From: Burkholderiales bacterium Ga0077547
GTDB lineage: Bacteria > Pseudomonadota > Gammaproteobacteria > Burkholderiales > Burkholderiaceae_C
Length of the DNA: 64,000 nt
Reading direction: 5' to 3'
NCBI GenBank assembly: GCA_001464195.1
Contig: LNEY01000008.1
Coordinates: forward strand, 24,236 to 88,235
The position numbers and the translations under genes were made by a program. The notes below the pieces were generated by a model. It saw only the letters and a list, made by a program, of their open reading frames with translations, made no database searches and had not been told where the DNA came from. This document shows, one piece after another, positions 17,396 through 26,451 of the stretch; positions within the stretch are counted from its first letter, which is position 1; each line of letters starts with the position of its first letter.

Positions 17396-18443
17396 CGGGA
17401 ATCCTGGTCGAAAAACGCAGAGGCAGCACGGCTTGTAAAGCCGCATCGAATGCTGCATCGATCTGGAAGTCTAGCGGGGCGACCCAGATGCGAGGGGTTG
17501 AGCCGCTCGCGGCCAACCGCTCGGGCCGCAGCTTGACAGCGTCTTTTTCGGTGACGATGACGTCGCTCGCGTCAGCAGGCCAGGGCAGGGTGGCGTAGTC
17601 GTGGTGATCGGACAGCGCCAACGGGGTGATCGTGAGGCCAGCGGCGCGCAGCATGCCAAAGAAGCGCTCGGGTTGTGAAACCCCGGCGGCGGCCCACACC
17701 GGCGTCGGGCTCGCCGCCAAGTTCAGCAGGCTGGCGCTTGTGGCGGCCTGGCCTGCCCACCAGTCGACCAGGGGGGCGAGCCCGGCCAACTGCCGGGTGG
17801 CCAGATGACCAGGCCAGGCGGTGGACGCCTGCGGCGCGTTGTACAGCACCACGGTGCAGGGCGGGGGATGGGCCGTCAGGGGTTCACGCAGCGGCCCCGC
17901 GGGCAGCAACCAGCCATTGCCGACGCCGCGGTCGTCGAACACCACCACCTGCGCTGCACGTGGCAGCCGCCGATGCTGCAGGCCATCGTCGCTGACCAGG
18001 ATGTCGATCTCGGGATGGGCCGCCAGTGCAGCGCGCGCCGCGGCCACGCGGTCGGCGCCGACAAACACCGGAACGCCCAGCCGCAGGCGCAGCAGCAGCG
18101 GCTCGTCGCCGCCCTCCGAGGCCGGTGTGTTCGGCAGTACCTCCATCACGGCTGCGGCGTCTTGGCGGCGGCCATGGCCGCGCGAGATGATGCCGGGGTG
18201 GTGGCCAGCGGCCTGCAAGCGCCTCACGACCGCCATCACCGTGGGCGTCTTGCCGACGCCCCCCGCCATCAGGTTGCCGACCACGACCACCGGCACCGGC
18301 AGCGCCTGCGGCACCCACACCCGCCAGTGGTACAGCGCCGCACGCAGCACCACGACCGCACGAAACAGCAGAGACAGGGGCCACAACGCCAGGGAAACCG
18401 GCCCGCGGCGCAGCCAGGCGCGCTGCAGCGCCTGCTCCATCAC
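17376..18443 (-). CDS. lpxK: Tetraacyldisaccharide 4'-kinase
   Basis: 355 aa. N-terminal membrane-associated helix near 20-40, then the P-loop region [20 protein letters not shown] near 51-70 and SRGHGRR near 88-94; [12 protein letters not shown] near 148-159 is the conserved catalytic block and [11 protein letters not shown] lies near the C-terminus. It phosphorylates the 4' position of the lipid A disaccharide at the inner membrane. It follows exbD by 16 bases and overlaps the Trm112-like gene, so it is translated from the shared envelope operon. Confidence 0.96.
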   Translation of the reverse strand: MMEQALQRAWLRRGPVSLALWPLSLLFRAVVVLRAALYHWRVWVPQALPVPVVVVGNLMAGGVGKTPTVMAVVRRLQAAGHHPGIISRGHGRRQDAAAVMEVLPNTPASEGGDEPLLLRLRLGVPVFVGADRVAAARAALAAHPEIDILVSDDGLQHRRLPRAAQVVVFDDRGVGNGWLLPAGPLREPLTAHPPPCTVVLYNAPQASTAWPGHLATRQLAGLAPLVDWWAGQAATSASLLNLAASPTPVWAAAGVSQPERFFGMLRAAGLTITPLALSDHHDYATLPWPADASDVIVTEKDAVKLRPERLAASGSTPRIWVAPLDFQIDAAFDAALQAVLPLRFSTRIPDGDTTA

Positions 18444-18459
18444 ACCGGGCCGAAACCGC

Positions 18460-18894
18460 TCAACGGCCCGCCTCGGGCGTATTGCGCTGCGCTGCGAAGG
18501 TCAGGCGCGGCAAGCCCGCACGCCGTGCCGCGTCCATCACATTCACCACCGACTGGTAAGCCGCGGTGGCGTCCGCTGAGACGATCACGGGCGTGTCACC
18601 GGGCCCGCCCGCGGCCTTGCCGAGCTCGAGCGTCAGGAGCTCGACGCTGCGGCCATCCACCGCGCGGCCGTTGACGGCGTAGCGGCCATCGGCGGCGACG
18701 GCCACGATCACCTCGCGGTCGCGATCGCGAGCCTTGTCGGCATCCGCAGACGGTAGATTGACCTGCAACTCCGTGAATTTGGAGTAGGTCGTCGTCAGCA
18801 TCAGGAAGATCAGAACCACCAGCAGCACGTCGATGAACGGGATCAGGTTGATCTCCGGTTCCTCCGGTCGTGCCTTGCGGAAGTTCATCGCCAT
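18460..18894 (-). CDS. exbD: ExbD/TolR biopolymer transport protein (lpxK operon copy)
   Basis: 144 aa. PEINLIPFIDVLLVVLIFLM near 13-32 carries the conserved membrane Asp and the single helix; the rest is periplasmic. It follows exbB by five bases and precedes lpxK. This third ExbD is distinct from the pair at 14.7-15.5 kb (NLIPFID rather than NTTPL[VI]D). It forms a proton channel with the adjacent ExbB; the energised partner is not encoded here. Confidence 0.93.
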   Translation of the reverse strand: MAMNFRKARPEEPEINLIPFIDVLLVVLIFLMLTTTYSKFTELQVNLPSADADKARDRDREVIVAVAADGRYAVNGRAVDGRSVELLTLELGKAAGGPGDTPVIVSADATAAYQSVVNVMDAARRAGLPRLTFAAQRNTPEAGR

Positions 18895-18899
18895 GGCGG

Positions 18900-19535
18900 T
18901 CAGCTCGCGGTGCGCGGGACCGCGAAGCGCATCAGGTGTGGCGTCAGCCGGTCACAGGCCTGCTCGAGATCCAGCGTGTACGAATCGACGAGGCCTCGAA
19001 AGTGGCGGTAGGCAATCAGCGACGGAATCGCCACCATCAGCCCGAACGCGGTGTTGTAAAGCGCCACTGAAATACCGTGCGCCACCGCCGCGGGATTGCT
19101 GCCACCGGTCGGTGACTGCGCCCCGAAGATCTCGATCATGCCGATGACGGTGCCCAACAACCCCAGCAGCGGCGCGGCCGAGGCGATCGTGCCCAGCGGA
19201 CTCAGGTACTTTTCGAGGCGGTGCACGGCGGCGCGCCCCGAGGACTCGAACACCTCGCGCAAGGCGTCCTCGGTGATGCGAGGCTCGGCGATGACGGCGC
19301 GCACCCCGCTGGCCAGCACCTGCCCGAGTACCGAGTTGTCGGCCAGCTTGTTGACCACGTCCGAGGAGGGCAGGCTCGCTCGCGTGACCGACACCACCTC
19401 CTCCAACAACCGGGGTGGCGTGACCTTCGCCGTTCGCAGGTTGACCAGCCTTTCGAAGATCAAGGCCAACGCCAGCACCGAACAAAAAATCAAGGGCCAG
19501 ATCGGCCATCCAGCGGCTTGTATGATCGAAATCAC
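18900..19535 (-). CDS. exbB: MotA/TolQ/ExbB proton channel protein (lpxK operon copy)
   Basis: 211 aa with three transmembrane helices: WPIWPLIFCSVLALALIFER near 11-30, a second around LSPLGTIASAAPLLGLLGTVIGMIE near 110-135, and a third in ALYNTAFGLMVAIPSLIAYR near 158-177. It heads the minus-strand exbB-exbD-lpxK-Trm112-kdsB-adk operon; its promoter must lie in the 19.5-19.9 kb intergenic region shared with xseA. Confidence 0.95.
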   Translation of the reverse strand: MISIIQAAGWPIWPLIFCSVLALALIFERLVNLRTAKVTPPRLLEEVVSVTRASLPSSDVVNKLADNSVLGQVLASGVRAVIAEPRITEDALREVFESSGRAAVHRLEKYLSPLGTIASAAPLLGLLGTVIGMIEIFGAQSPTGGSNPAAVAHGISVALYNTAFGLMVAIPSLIAYRHFRGLVDSYTLDLEQACDRLTPHLMRFAVPRTAS

Positions 19536-19932
19536 GTCGGTACTTTCCGCACTGTGGCGTGAAAAACGGGGCTCAGACGCGGTCGATTATGGCCTTGCCC
19601 AACGGCATTCCCGGCCGGTCTTGACGCTCGTTTGCGAGCGCTTGTTTCAACAGACCTGGAAGTCGCCCTCGCGGGCCCGCTGAGCGGACCATGGCGATGG
19701 CGGGATTTCCACCGCTGCTGTGGACAACTTTGTGGGTATCTGGCTCAGCCATGTCAAAAATCCTTGATCTCAGCGCGCTTCGCACACATTGCCTCATCTT
19801 TGAGCAGGCATAAGGTCATGCAAATCAATGGCTTGCGGCTTTATGAAGGTCGTGTGACAGGCTCGATGCCCCGCGGAGCGCGGGGGGCCGCGCTTGTGGA
19901 CTTCTCGACCCGCATTGGCGCTGGGTTTGCGC
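19536..19932. other. Divergent exbB/xseA intergenic region without a supported gene
   Basis: About 400 bases separate the exbB start from the chosen xseA start. Short frames on both strands (up to about 100 codons) have no recognisable motif. The stretch should hold the promoters of both transcription units. It includes two DnaA-box-like nonamers, TGTGGACAA at 19719-19727 and TGTGGGTAT at 19731-19739, and a G/C-rich CCGCGGAGCGCGGGG patch at 19870-19884. Confidence 0.6.
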
Positions 19933-21231
19933 GTGGTTGAGCCGCAAGAGGCTGAATTCCAGCGCCTCGTCTGGGGCGTGGCGGCACTGGTTCACGCGAT
20001 CAGCGACACCTTGGCTGCGCGGTTTGCCGCCTGCACGGTACGCGGCGAGCTCTCGGGCTACAGCCGGGCGGCGAGTGGTCACTGCTACTTCACCCTGAAG
20101 GACGCCGACGGCGATGCCGCCGCGATCCGTTGCGCCATGTTCAAGCGGGCAGCCAGTCTGCTGCAGTTCACGCCGGCCGACGGACAGCAGGTCCAACTGC
20201 GCGGTCGGGTCGCTGTCTACGAGCCGCGTGGCGAGCTGCAATTCATCGTCGAGTCCATGCAGCGCAGCGGCGACGGCTCGCTGTATGAGCAGTTCCTGCG
20301 GCTCAAGCACAAGCTCGAGACAGAGGGCCTGTTCGATCCGGCGCGCAAGCGGCCACTGGCGCAGCACCCACGGCGCATCGGCATCGTCACCTCGCTGGGC
20401 GGCGCAGTGCTGCACGACGTGGCCACGTCGCTGGCGCGCCGAGCGCCTCAGGTTGAATTGCTCGTCTACCCGAGTCTGGTTCAGGGCAGTGAGGCGCCAG
20501 CGGCGCTGGTCGCGGCCATCGAGTTGGCTGGTCAGCGGCGCGACGTCGATACGCTGTTGATCTGTCGCGGTGGTGGCTCGATCGAAGACCTGTGGGCCTT
20601 CAATGACGAGCGCGTGGTCCGGGCCATCGCGGCGTGCCCGATACCGGTCGTCAGCGGCGTCGGCCACGAGACCGACACCACGCTGGCCGACTTCGTGGCC
20701 GACCTGCGTGCGCCCACACCGACCGCTGCGGCCGAGCTGAGCACCGCGTCGCGCGAGGCCGATCTGTCCGCGCTGGAGGCCCTGGCCGCAGCCCTGCAAC
20801 GGCGTGTGCATCGCGCCCTCGATACCCAGGCGCAGCGGCTCGACGCCTTGGCGATGCGGTCCATGCGCCCTGTCGACGCGGTACGGCGCCAGACTCAGGG
20901 CCTGGCGCTGTGGTCGCTGCGGCTGGACGCGGCGACGCAGCGGCTGCTGGCCGACCGCGCGCAGGCGCTGCAGAGGTCAGCGACGCGTTTCCAACAGGCG
21001 GGTGCCACCTCCATGCAGGCTGCAGCACGGTCACTCGATCGGCTGGACATGCGTCTGCGGGGTCTCGACCCAGCCCAGGTGCTCCAGCGCGGCTATGCCT
21101 GGGTGAGCGACGAGGCTGGCCGACCGCTGGTGTCGACGTCGCAGCTCAGCGTCGGGCAGTCGGTTCGGGCGGTGCTCAGCGACGGCGTGGCCGTGGCGCA
21201 GGTCACCTCCGTGACCACGTCCCGGGATTGA
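19933..21231 (+). CDS. xseA: Exodeoxyribonuclease VII large subunit
   Basis: 432 aa from a GTG at 19933. N-terminal OB-fold: VRGELSGYSRAASGHCYFTLKD near 36-57. The catalytic domain carries RRIGIVTSLGGAVLHDV near 147-163, DTLLICRGGGSIEDLWAFND near 208-227 and PVVSGVGHETDTTLADFVAD near 238-257. A long coiled-coil-like C-terminal region follows, ending in VLQRGYAWV. It forms ExoVII with the small XseB subunit (not in this window) and degrades single-stranded DNA. A TTG at 19894 would add 13 residues; the GTG is preferred because it places the conserved RLVWGVAALV block near the start, as in related proteins. Confidence 0.93.
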   Translation: MVEPQEAEFQRLVWGVAALVHAISDTLAARFAACTVRGELSGYSRAASGHCYFTLKDADGDAAAIRCAMFKRAASLLQFTPADGQQVQLRGRVAVYEPRGELQFIVESMQRSGDGSLYEQFLRLKHKLETEGLFDPARKRPLAQHPRRIGIVTSLGGAVLHDVATSLARRAPQVELLVYPSLVQGSEAPAALVAAIELAGQRRDVDTLLICRGGGSIEDLWAFNDERVVRAIAACPIPVVSGVGHETDTTLADFVADLRAPTPTAAAELSTASREADLSALEALAAALQRRVHRALDTQAQRLDALAMRSMRPVDAVRRQTQGLALWSLRLDAATQRLLADRAQALQRSATRFQQAGATSMQAAARSLDRLDMRLRGLDPAQVLQRGYAWVSDEAGRPLVSTSQLSVGQSVRAVLSDGVAVAQVTSVTTSRD

Positions 21232-21321
21232 GGCGCAGAGACCACCTCGGCGTCGCTGCCTACAATCAAAAACCAGATTCTTGTTTTCTAATGGGATCAA
21301 CCTCCCACTGAAAGGACCACG

Positions 21322-21903
21322 ATGGAACACACCCTGCCGGCGCTGCCGTATGCACTCGACGCCTTGGCGCCCCACCTCAGCAAGGAAACGCTGGAGTACC
21401 ACTATGGCAAGCATCACAACGCCTATGTGGTGAATCTGAACAACCTTCAAAAAGGCACCGAATTCGAGAGCCTGAGCCTCGAAGACATCATCAAGAAATC
21501 ATCGGGCGGTGTTTACAACAACGCGGCGCAGATCTGGAATCACACCTTCTTCTGGAGCAGCATGAAGCCCGCCGGTGGCGGTGAGCCCAAGGGCGCGTTG
21601 GCGGCGGCGATCAACGCCAAGTTCGGCAGCTACGCGGCCTTCAAGGAAGCATTCACCAAGAGCGCTGTCGGCAATTTCGGCTCCGGCTGGACGTGGCTGG
21701 TCAAGAAGTCTGACGGCACGGTCGACATCGTCAACACCGGCGCGGCCGGCACGCCGCTGACGACCGGTGACAAGGCGCTGCTGACGGTCGACGTGTGGGA
21801 ACACGCCTATTACATCGATTTCCGCAACCTGCGTCCGAAGTGGATCGACACCTTCCTGACCTCGCTGGTCAACTGGGATTTCGCTGAATCCAACTTCGCC
21901 TGA
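21322..21903 (+). CDS. sodB: Iron superoxide dismutase
   Basis: 193 aa. Metal ligands are visible as His27 ([10 protein letters not shown]), the His in IWNHTFFW near 71-76, and the Asp and His of [11 protein letters not shown] near 157-167. The FNFGSGW-type block ([10 protein letters not shown]) with the Gln/Ala pattern is of the iron group. It dismutates superoxide in the cytoplasm. A -10-like TACAAT lies at 21261-21266 upstream and a GAAAGGA ribosome binding site precedes the ATG. A strong hairpin follows the stop. Confidence 0.96.
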   Translation: MEHTLPALPYALDALAPHLSKETLEYHYGKHHNAYVVNLNNLQKGTEFESLSLEDIIKKSSGGVYNNAAQIWNHTFFWSSMKPAGGGEPKGALAAAINAKFGSYAAFKEAFTKSAVGNFGSGWTWLVKKSDGTVDIVNTGAAGTPLTTGDKALLTVDVWEHAYYIDFRNLRPKWIDTFLTSLVNWDFAESNFA

Positions 21904-21917
21904 GCGAACAGCGCGCT

Positions 21918-21952
21918 AACGACAACGCCGGTCATTGACCGGCGTTGTCGTT
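21918..21952. terminator. Perfect 17-bp hairpin between convergent sodB and DUF192 gene
   Basis: AACGACAACGCCGGTCA and its exact reverse complement flank a single T. There is no following T-run on either strand, so it is a stable bidirectional hairpin rather than a textbook intrinsic terminator. Confidence 0.6.
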
Positions 21953-21982
21953 GGTAGCGTGAGAAAACCGAAGGGGCTGCAG

Positions 21983-22447
21983 TCAGGGCGCGAATGGCGG
22001 CCCCGTCAGCCTGGAGCCGGCCTTGATGCCGCGCTTCGCAAACCAGCCGTCGTTCATTTCGAGCACGAGACGCACCGGCTTGGCCGAGCAATGCGAATCG
22101 AGCGTGCGTGGCTTCATCCGATCGATGTTGATGATGGTGCCGTTGTCGGCGATGAAGGCCACGTCGAGCGGCAGCAGCGTGTTCTTCATCCAGAAGCACT
22201 GCTGACCCGGTTGGTCGTAGATGAACAGCATGCCGTGGTTGGCGGGCATCGATACGCGGAACATCAGGCCGATCTCGCGCTGCTCCGGGGAGCGTGCCAG
22301 TTCAGCAGTGATGACGTGGATGCCTGCGTTGAGCGTCACCGTGGGCAGGCTTTGTGGCGTGTTTTGCGCCCAGGCCGGAACGGTCAGTGCCAAGCACCAG
22401 AGCGCCTGGATTCCAGTGCGAAAAAAACGCAGGTTTCGATGGGTCAT
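21983..22447 (-). CDS. DUF192 family secreted protein
   Basis: 154 aa. Signal peptide near 8-27 (TGIQALWCLALTVPAWAQ). The domain has EQREIGLMFRVSMPANHGML near 55-74 and FWMKNTLLPLDVAFI near 86-100, the core DUF192 motifs, then IDRMKPRT and VLEMNDGWFAKRGIKAG. The family is a small beta-barrel of unestablished function. It is convergent with sodB and its upstream region is shared with icd. Confidence 0.9.
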   Translation of the reverse strand: MTHRNLRFFRTGIQALWCLALTVPAWAQNTPQSLPTVTLNAGIHVITAELARSPEQREIGLMFRVSMPANHGMLFIYDQPGQQCFWMKNTLLPLDVAFIADNGTIINIDRMKPRTLDSHCSAKPVRLVLEMNDGWFAKRGIKAGSRLTGPPFAP

Positions 22448-22591
22448 GGCAGGCGTTCAACGAGGCAGCGCTTCATTATTGACGAGGGCTTGCGGAGGCC
22501 CGAGACGCACACAGCGCTGAACTAGAATCGATGGGCGAAGTAATCAATCTACGTTGAATTTTCAGCCTCTCACGAAGCGGAGCCCCCGTCC

Positions 22592-23845
22592 ATGTATCAA
22601 CACATCAAAGTGCCGGAGAACGGCGAAAAGATCACCGTCAACGCTGACTTTTCGCTGAACGTTCCCGACCAGCCGATCATTCCCTACATCGAAGGTGATG
22701 GCACCGGATTCGACATCACGCCCGTGATGATCAAGGTGGTCGATGCGGCCGTGGCCAAGAGCTATGGCGGCAAGAAGAAGATCCACTGGATGGAGATTTA
22801 CGCCGGCGAGAAATCGACGCAGGTCTACGGCCCCGATGTCTGGCTGCCGGAAGAAACGCTGAAGGTGCTGAAGGAGTACGTGGTCTCGATCAAGGGCCCG
22901 CTGACCACCCCGGTGGGCGGCGGCATCCGGTCGCTGAATGTGGCTTTGCGGCAAGAGCTCGACCTTTACGTCTGTCTGCGGCCGATCCAGTACTTCACCG
23001 GCGTGCCGTCGCCCGTGAAGGAGCCCGAGAAGACCAACATGGTCATCTTCCGCGAGAACTCGGAAGACATCTACGCCGGCATCGAGTTCGAGGCCGAAAG
23101 TGAAAAGGCCAAGCGCCTGATCAATATCCTGCAGGACGAATTCGGCGTCAAGAAGATTCGCTTCCCCGACACCTCGGGCATCGGCATCAAGCCGGTGTCG
23201 AGGCAGGGCACCGAGCGCCTGGTGCGCAAGGCCATCCAGTACGCGATCGACAACGACAAGCCATCGGTCACGATCGTGCACAAGGGCAACATCATGAAGT
23301 ACACCGAAGGTGGCTTCCGTGATTGGGCGTACGGGCTGGCACAAAAGGAATTCGGCGCACAGCTGATCGATGGCGGCCCGTGGTGCAAGTTCAAGAACCC
23401 GAACACCGGGAAGGACATCGTGGTCAAGGACTCGATTGCCGACGCCTTCCTGCAGCAGATCCTGCTGCGCCCGGCCGAGTACTCGGTGATCGCGACGCTG
23501 AACCTGAACGGCGACTATGTGTCAGACGCGTTGGCCGCGCAGGTGGGGGGCATCGGCATCGCTCCGGGCGCCAACCTCAGCGACTCGATCGCGATGTTCG
23601 AAGCCACCCACGGCACGGCACCGAAGTACGCCGGCAAGGACTACGTGAACCCCGGTTCCGAAATCCTGTCCGCTGAAATGATGCTGCGCCACATGGGCTG
23701 GATCGAAGCGGCCGATCTCATCATCGCGTCGATGAAGCGCTCCATCCTGTCGAAGAAGGTCACCTACGACTTCGCCCGCCTGATGGACGGTGCAACCCAG
23801 GTCTCTTGCTCCGGTTTCGGCCAGGTCATGATCGACCACATGTGA
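22592..23845 (+). CDS. icd: NADP-dependent isocitrate dehydrogenase
   Basis: 417 aa, dimeric E. coli-type enzyme converting isocitrate to 2-oxoglutarate. Motifs: [15 protein letters not shown] near 25-39, the phosphorylatable loop [20 protein letters not shown] near 103-122 (Ser in IRSLN), the catalytic Tyr in [13 protein letters not shown] near 151-163, [12 protein letters not shown] near 231-242, and the NADP-site segment [11 protein letters not shown] near 340-350. Length and start are normal. An intrinsic terminator follows. Confidence 0.97.
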   Translation: MYQHIKVPENGEKITVNADFSLNVPDQPIIPYIEGDGTGFDITPVMIKVVDAAVAKSYGGKKKIHWMEIYAGEKSTQVYGPDVWLPEETLKVLKEYVVSIKGPLTTPVGGGIRSLNVALRQELDLYVCLRPIQYFTGVPSPVKEPEKTNMVIFRENSEDIYAGIEFEAESEKAKRLINILQDEFGVKKIRFPDTSGIGIKPVSRQGTERLVRKAIQYAIDNDKPSVTIVHKGNIMKYTEGGFRDWAYGLAQKEFGAQLIDGGPWCKFKNPNTGKDIVVKDSIADAFLQQILLRPAEYSVIATLNLNGDYVSDALAAQVGGIGIAPGANLSDSIAMFEATHGTAPKYAGKDYVNPGSEILSAEMMLRHMGWIEAADLIIASMKRSILSKKVTYDFARLMDGATQVSCSGFGQVMIDHM

Positions 23846-23884
23846 TGCGGTTCCAGGGCGTCTGCTGACGCCTGATCCACCCAG

Positions 23885-23917
23885 AACCCCAGCTCGTACA
23901 TTCGACTGGGGTTTTGT
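23885..23917 (+). terminator. Intrinsic terminator after icd
   Basis: AACCCCAG-C-TCG pairs with CGA-CTGGGGTT (one bulged C) around a six-base loop, followed by TTGTGTTT. It lies 40 bases after the icd stop codon. Confidence 0.7.
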
Positions 23918-24012
23918 GTTTCATGGTGCGCGAGCCGGTGCGTCCGAAAGGCGCCTGACGATTGCCTGATTCCGTCGCGCCCGGGCATCGACACCGGGCC
24001 CGCGCAAGGCGA

Positions 24013-24489
24013 TCACTCCGCTGGGCGACGCACCATCTTCGGCAGGTTCTGCTCGCATTCCGTGATGATCTTCGGCAGCCCGCCGGCCTCTGACACAAAG
24101 TGACGCTCGGCGTCTTCGGTGTGAGAGCGGATCGAGTCCCACAGGTCCGAGCGCAGCAGGCGCAGCGGATCGCCGGTGGGCTTTTCGAGCGCGCTCAGGC
24201 CGAAACGGTGGTGAATGGCGACGCCACTCAGCACGAACTCCGCCAATTCACGACCGTGGGTCTCGACCAGCGGACGCAGCAGCAGGTGATCTCCGTACAC
24301 CACACCGCGCCGGGCCAGCTCGCCTTCGATGAAGGTCTCGAAATGTCGCACCAGCAGGTACTGGCTTTCGCCCACCAACTGCACGACAAGAGCGACGTCG
24401 CGGTCTGCGCGATCAATGATTTGCGAGGCCACTTCGGCCGCAGATGCCATCGCCTTCTTCGCTCCACTACCGCCTGTCAGATCCGCCAT
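24013..24489 (-). CDS. Conserved-looking hypothetical protein
   Basis: 158 aa, mostly alpha-helical by composition, no signal peptide or membrane segment. Landmarks are VVQLVGESQYLLVRHFETFIEGEL near 36-59 and an IHHRFGL segment near 93-99; there is one cysteine near the C-terminus. Codon use is like its neighbours, which supports a real gene. It is divergent from the ferritin-like gene at 24677, sharing a 187 bp upstream region. I do not recognise the family. Confidence 0.6.
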   Translation of the reverse strand: MADLTGGSGAKKAMASAAEVASQIIDRADRDVALVVQLVGESQYLLVRHFETFIEGELARRGVVYGDHLLLRPLVETHGRELAEFVLSGVAIHHRFGLSALEKPTGDPLRLLRSDLWDSIRSHTEDAERHFVSEAGGLPKIITECEQNLPKMVRRPAE

Positions 24490-24640
24490 GGCTGCTACTC
24501 GCTTCTTGAAATATTGTGGCGCGCCGTCAACGGCTGAGGCGTAACCGCGGGGGAGCATACCCCAATCAAACTGTGGCAAGCCTCGTGGAGAACGACGATA
24601 CGCAAGGTGATTGAGCGGCCTCGACAACTCGAGCGCTCCC

Positions 24641-24646
24641 TATAAT
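24641..24646 (+). promoter_or_regulatory. Perfect -10 hexamer TATAAT upstream of the ferritin-like gene
   Basis: TATAAT lies 30 bases before the ATG at 24677, giving a short leader. A -35 match is poor: TCGACA at 24621-24626 has only 14 bases of spacing and TTGAGC at 24611 is too far. An activator-assisted promoter is possible. Confidence 0.5.
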
Positions 24647-24676
24647 TTTTTACGATCTCACCCTCACCACCGAGCC

Positions 24677-25447
24677 ATGCTTTCGACGCGCTCCCTGTTC
24701 GAAGAAATACGCGCCAACGACGAAGCCTTCCGTCTGCTGGCGGGCACGGCATCCCAGAATGAGCTGCAGGGCGGCTGGGAGAACGAGCGCATTGCCGCGC
24801 TGACCAGCGACCCCACGCTGGCTGCAAAGATTCTTCGCCACGGCGATGACGAGAACAAGCACGGCCGACTGTTCGCGGCGTTCTTGCGTCGCCGCGGACT
24901 GGTGGCGGCAGACATTCCAGAGCATGCCAACTACTGCATGCTGCTGGAGCGGCGCGGCATCGGGCTGTCCCACGCGCGTCTGCGCGAGGAGCGGCCTTTG
25001 TCGACCGACGAGATCATCCTGTACCTCGCCCACAGCCGCGTCACTGAACAGCGGGCCGCCGAGCAGGTGGCACAGATGCTCGACTGTTTCCGCGACGATC
25101 CCGAGCTCAAGCGTGGCCTCGCGATGGTGGCGGACGACGAAGTCAACCACCTCTCGTACTGCCACGAGGAATTGCTGCGCTTTCGCGAGCTGGGACACGG
25201 CGTATTGATCGAGCGCACGCTCAAGCGCTACGCCATGGCCGAAATCCAGGCCACGCGCGACGTCAGCCTCGCATTTGTGGAGACGATTGCGGGCATCCTG
25301 CACTGGCCGGCGTGGAAGCGGCGCTTGCTGTCGCTCGGCGCGCAGGCCATCTACTTCTACGAGCGATGGATCGGCTGGCGCCGCATGGTGCGTCTAGCGC
25401 CGCCCGAGCGACCCAATGCGCTGGGCCCGGTGCAGGCCGCGGGCTGA
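24677..25447 (+). CDS. Ferritin-like (diiron) domain protein
   Basis: 256 aa helical-bundle protein. Candidate diiron ligands are an early Glu (GGWENERI near 31-38), DDENKHG near 58-64 (ExxH), a Glu in SRVTEQRAAEQ near 119-129 and DDEVNHLSYCHEE near 154-166 (ExxH). This two ExxH layout is that of ferritin-like carboxylate diiron proteins such as MiaE and related oxidases. The C-terminal third (after about 210) has a hydrophobic FYERWIGWRRMV patch that could touch the membrane. Whether it is an iron store, a hydroxylase or a desaturase-like enzyme cannot be told from the sequence. Confidence 0.75.
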   Translation: MLSTRSLFEEIRANDEAFRLLAGTASQNELQGGWENERIAALTSDPTLAAKILRHGDDENKHGRLFAAFLRRRGLVAADIPEHANYCMLLERRGIGLSHARLREERPLSTDEIILYLAHSRVTEQRAAEQVAQMLDCFRDDPELKRGLAMVADDEVNHLSYCHEELLRFRELGHGVLIERTLKRYAMAEIQATRDVSLAFVETIAGILHWPAWKRRLLSLGAQAIYFYERWIGWRRMVRLAPPERPNALGPVQAAG

Positions 25448-25477
25448 TCGCTCTCCTCTCTAGAGCGCCCAGCAGAG

Positions 25478-26422
25478 TTACTCGATGTTCTGCACCTGCT
25501 CGCGCAACTGCTCAATCGACACCTTCATGTCGAGCGAGATGGTGGTGAGCTCCAGACTGGAGGCCTTTGAGCCGAGGGTGTTCGCTTCACGGAGCAATTC
25601 CTGAATCAGGAAGTCGAGTCGCTTGCCGACCTCGCCGCCCGCCTTGAGCATCCGCGCCATCTCGTCGAGGTGGGCGCGCAACCGGGCCAATTCTTCGGCC
25701 ACATCGATGCGGATCGCATAAGCCGCAGCCTCGTTCAGCGCCCGCTCCTGCAGTGCCTCGCGTGACACGGTTTGCGTTGCGCCGGTTTGTTCGAGCGCCT
25801 CCTGCCAGCGTTCGAGAAATTTCTGCTGCTGGCGTTGCACGGTGGCCGGAACCAACGGCTCGGCCTTTGCGGCGAGCTCGCGCAGTCGGTTCACACCCGC
25901 CATCAGCACGTCGACCAGGCGTTGGCCTTCGCGGGCACGTGCCTCACGCAGGCCGGCAACGGCCTGCCGGGCAGCGTCCAGGGCCACTTCGTCCAGCTGT
26001 TCATGAGAAGCGCTGGCCTTGCACCAGTGCAGCACCTCATGCACCGACAACTCCTGCGCGCTGGGCAGCCAGCCGCGTATCGTGCTTTGCAGGTGTGACA
26101 ACCGGTTCAGCTGTTCTGGTTGCGGCTGCGGCCAGGCGGTATCGGCGCCGGACTGTGTGTTCATCCGCAGTTCGATCTTGCCGCGGCGGAAAGCGCCCGT
26201 CAGCAGCTCTCGCAGTGAAGGTTCGAGGGCCCGCAGGTCGTCGGGTAATCGCAGGTTGAGGTCGAGAAAGCGTCCGTTGACGCTGCGCAATTCAACACTG
26301 ACGTTTGCCCGCGCTGGCGCGGCGGATCGGGCGACTGGGAGCTCTGGGGCCGTGGTCGAAACCGAGGTCTCGGCCGCGCCAGCGGTGGCGCTGGCGTAGC
26401 CGGTCATGCTGTAGACTGGCAT
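25478..26422 (-). CDS. yicC: YicC-family endoribonuclease-like protein
   Basis: 314 aa. N-terminal MPVYSMTGYASA matches the family start, with VELRSVNGRFLDLNLRLP near 45-62 and, at the C-terminus, ELARLRAHLDEMARML, GKRLDFLIQELLREANTLGSKA and EQLREQVQNIE, all typical. YicC/YloC proteins are hexameric RNases acting on small RNAs. An insertion of about 25 residues (Ala/Glu/Pro-rich, near 13-40) splits the N-terminal block. Its start lies only 29 bases from the divergent kinase gene, so the promoters must extend into the coding regions. Confidence 0.9.
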   Translation of the reverse strand: MPVYSMTGYASATAGAAETSVSTTAPELPVARSAAPARANVSVELRSVNGRFLDLNLRLPDDLRALEPSLRELLTGAFRRGKIELRMNTQSGADTAWPQPQPEQLNRLSHLQSTIRGWLPSAQELSVHEVLHWCKASASHEQLDEVALDAARQAVAGLREARAREGQRLVDVLMAGVNRLRELAAKAEPLVPATVQRQQQKFLERWQEALEQTGATQTVSREALQERALNEAAAYAIRIDVAEELARLRAHLDEMARMLKAGGEVGKRLDFLIQELLREANTLGSKASSLELTTISLDMKVSIEQLREQVQNIE

Positions 26423-26451
26423 CGAATGTCACCCCCTGCAAACCGCTGATT

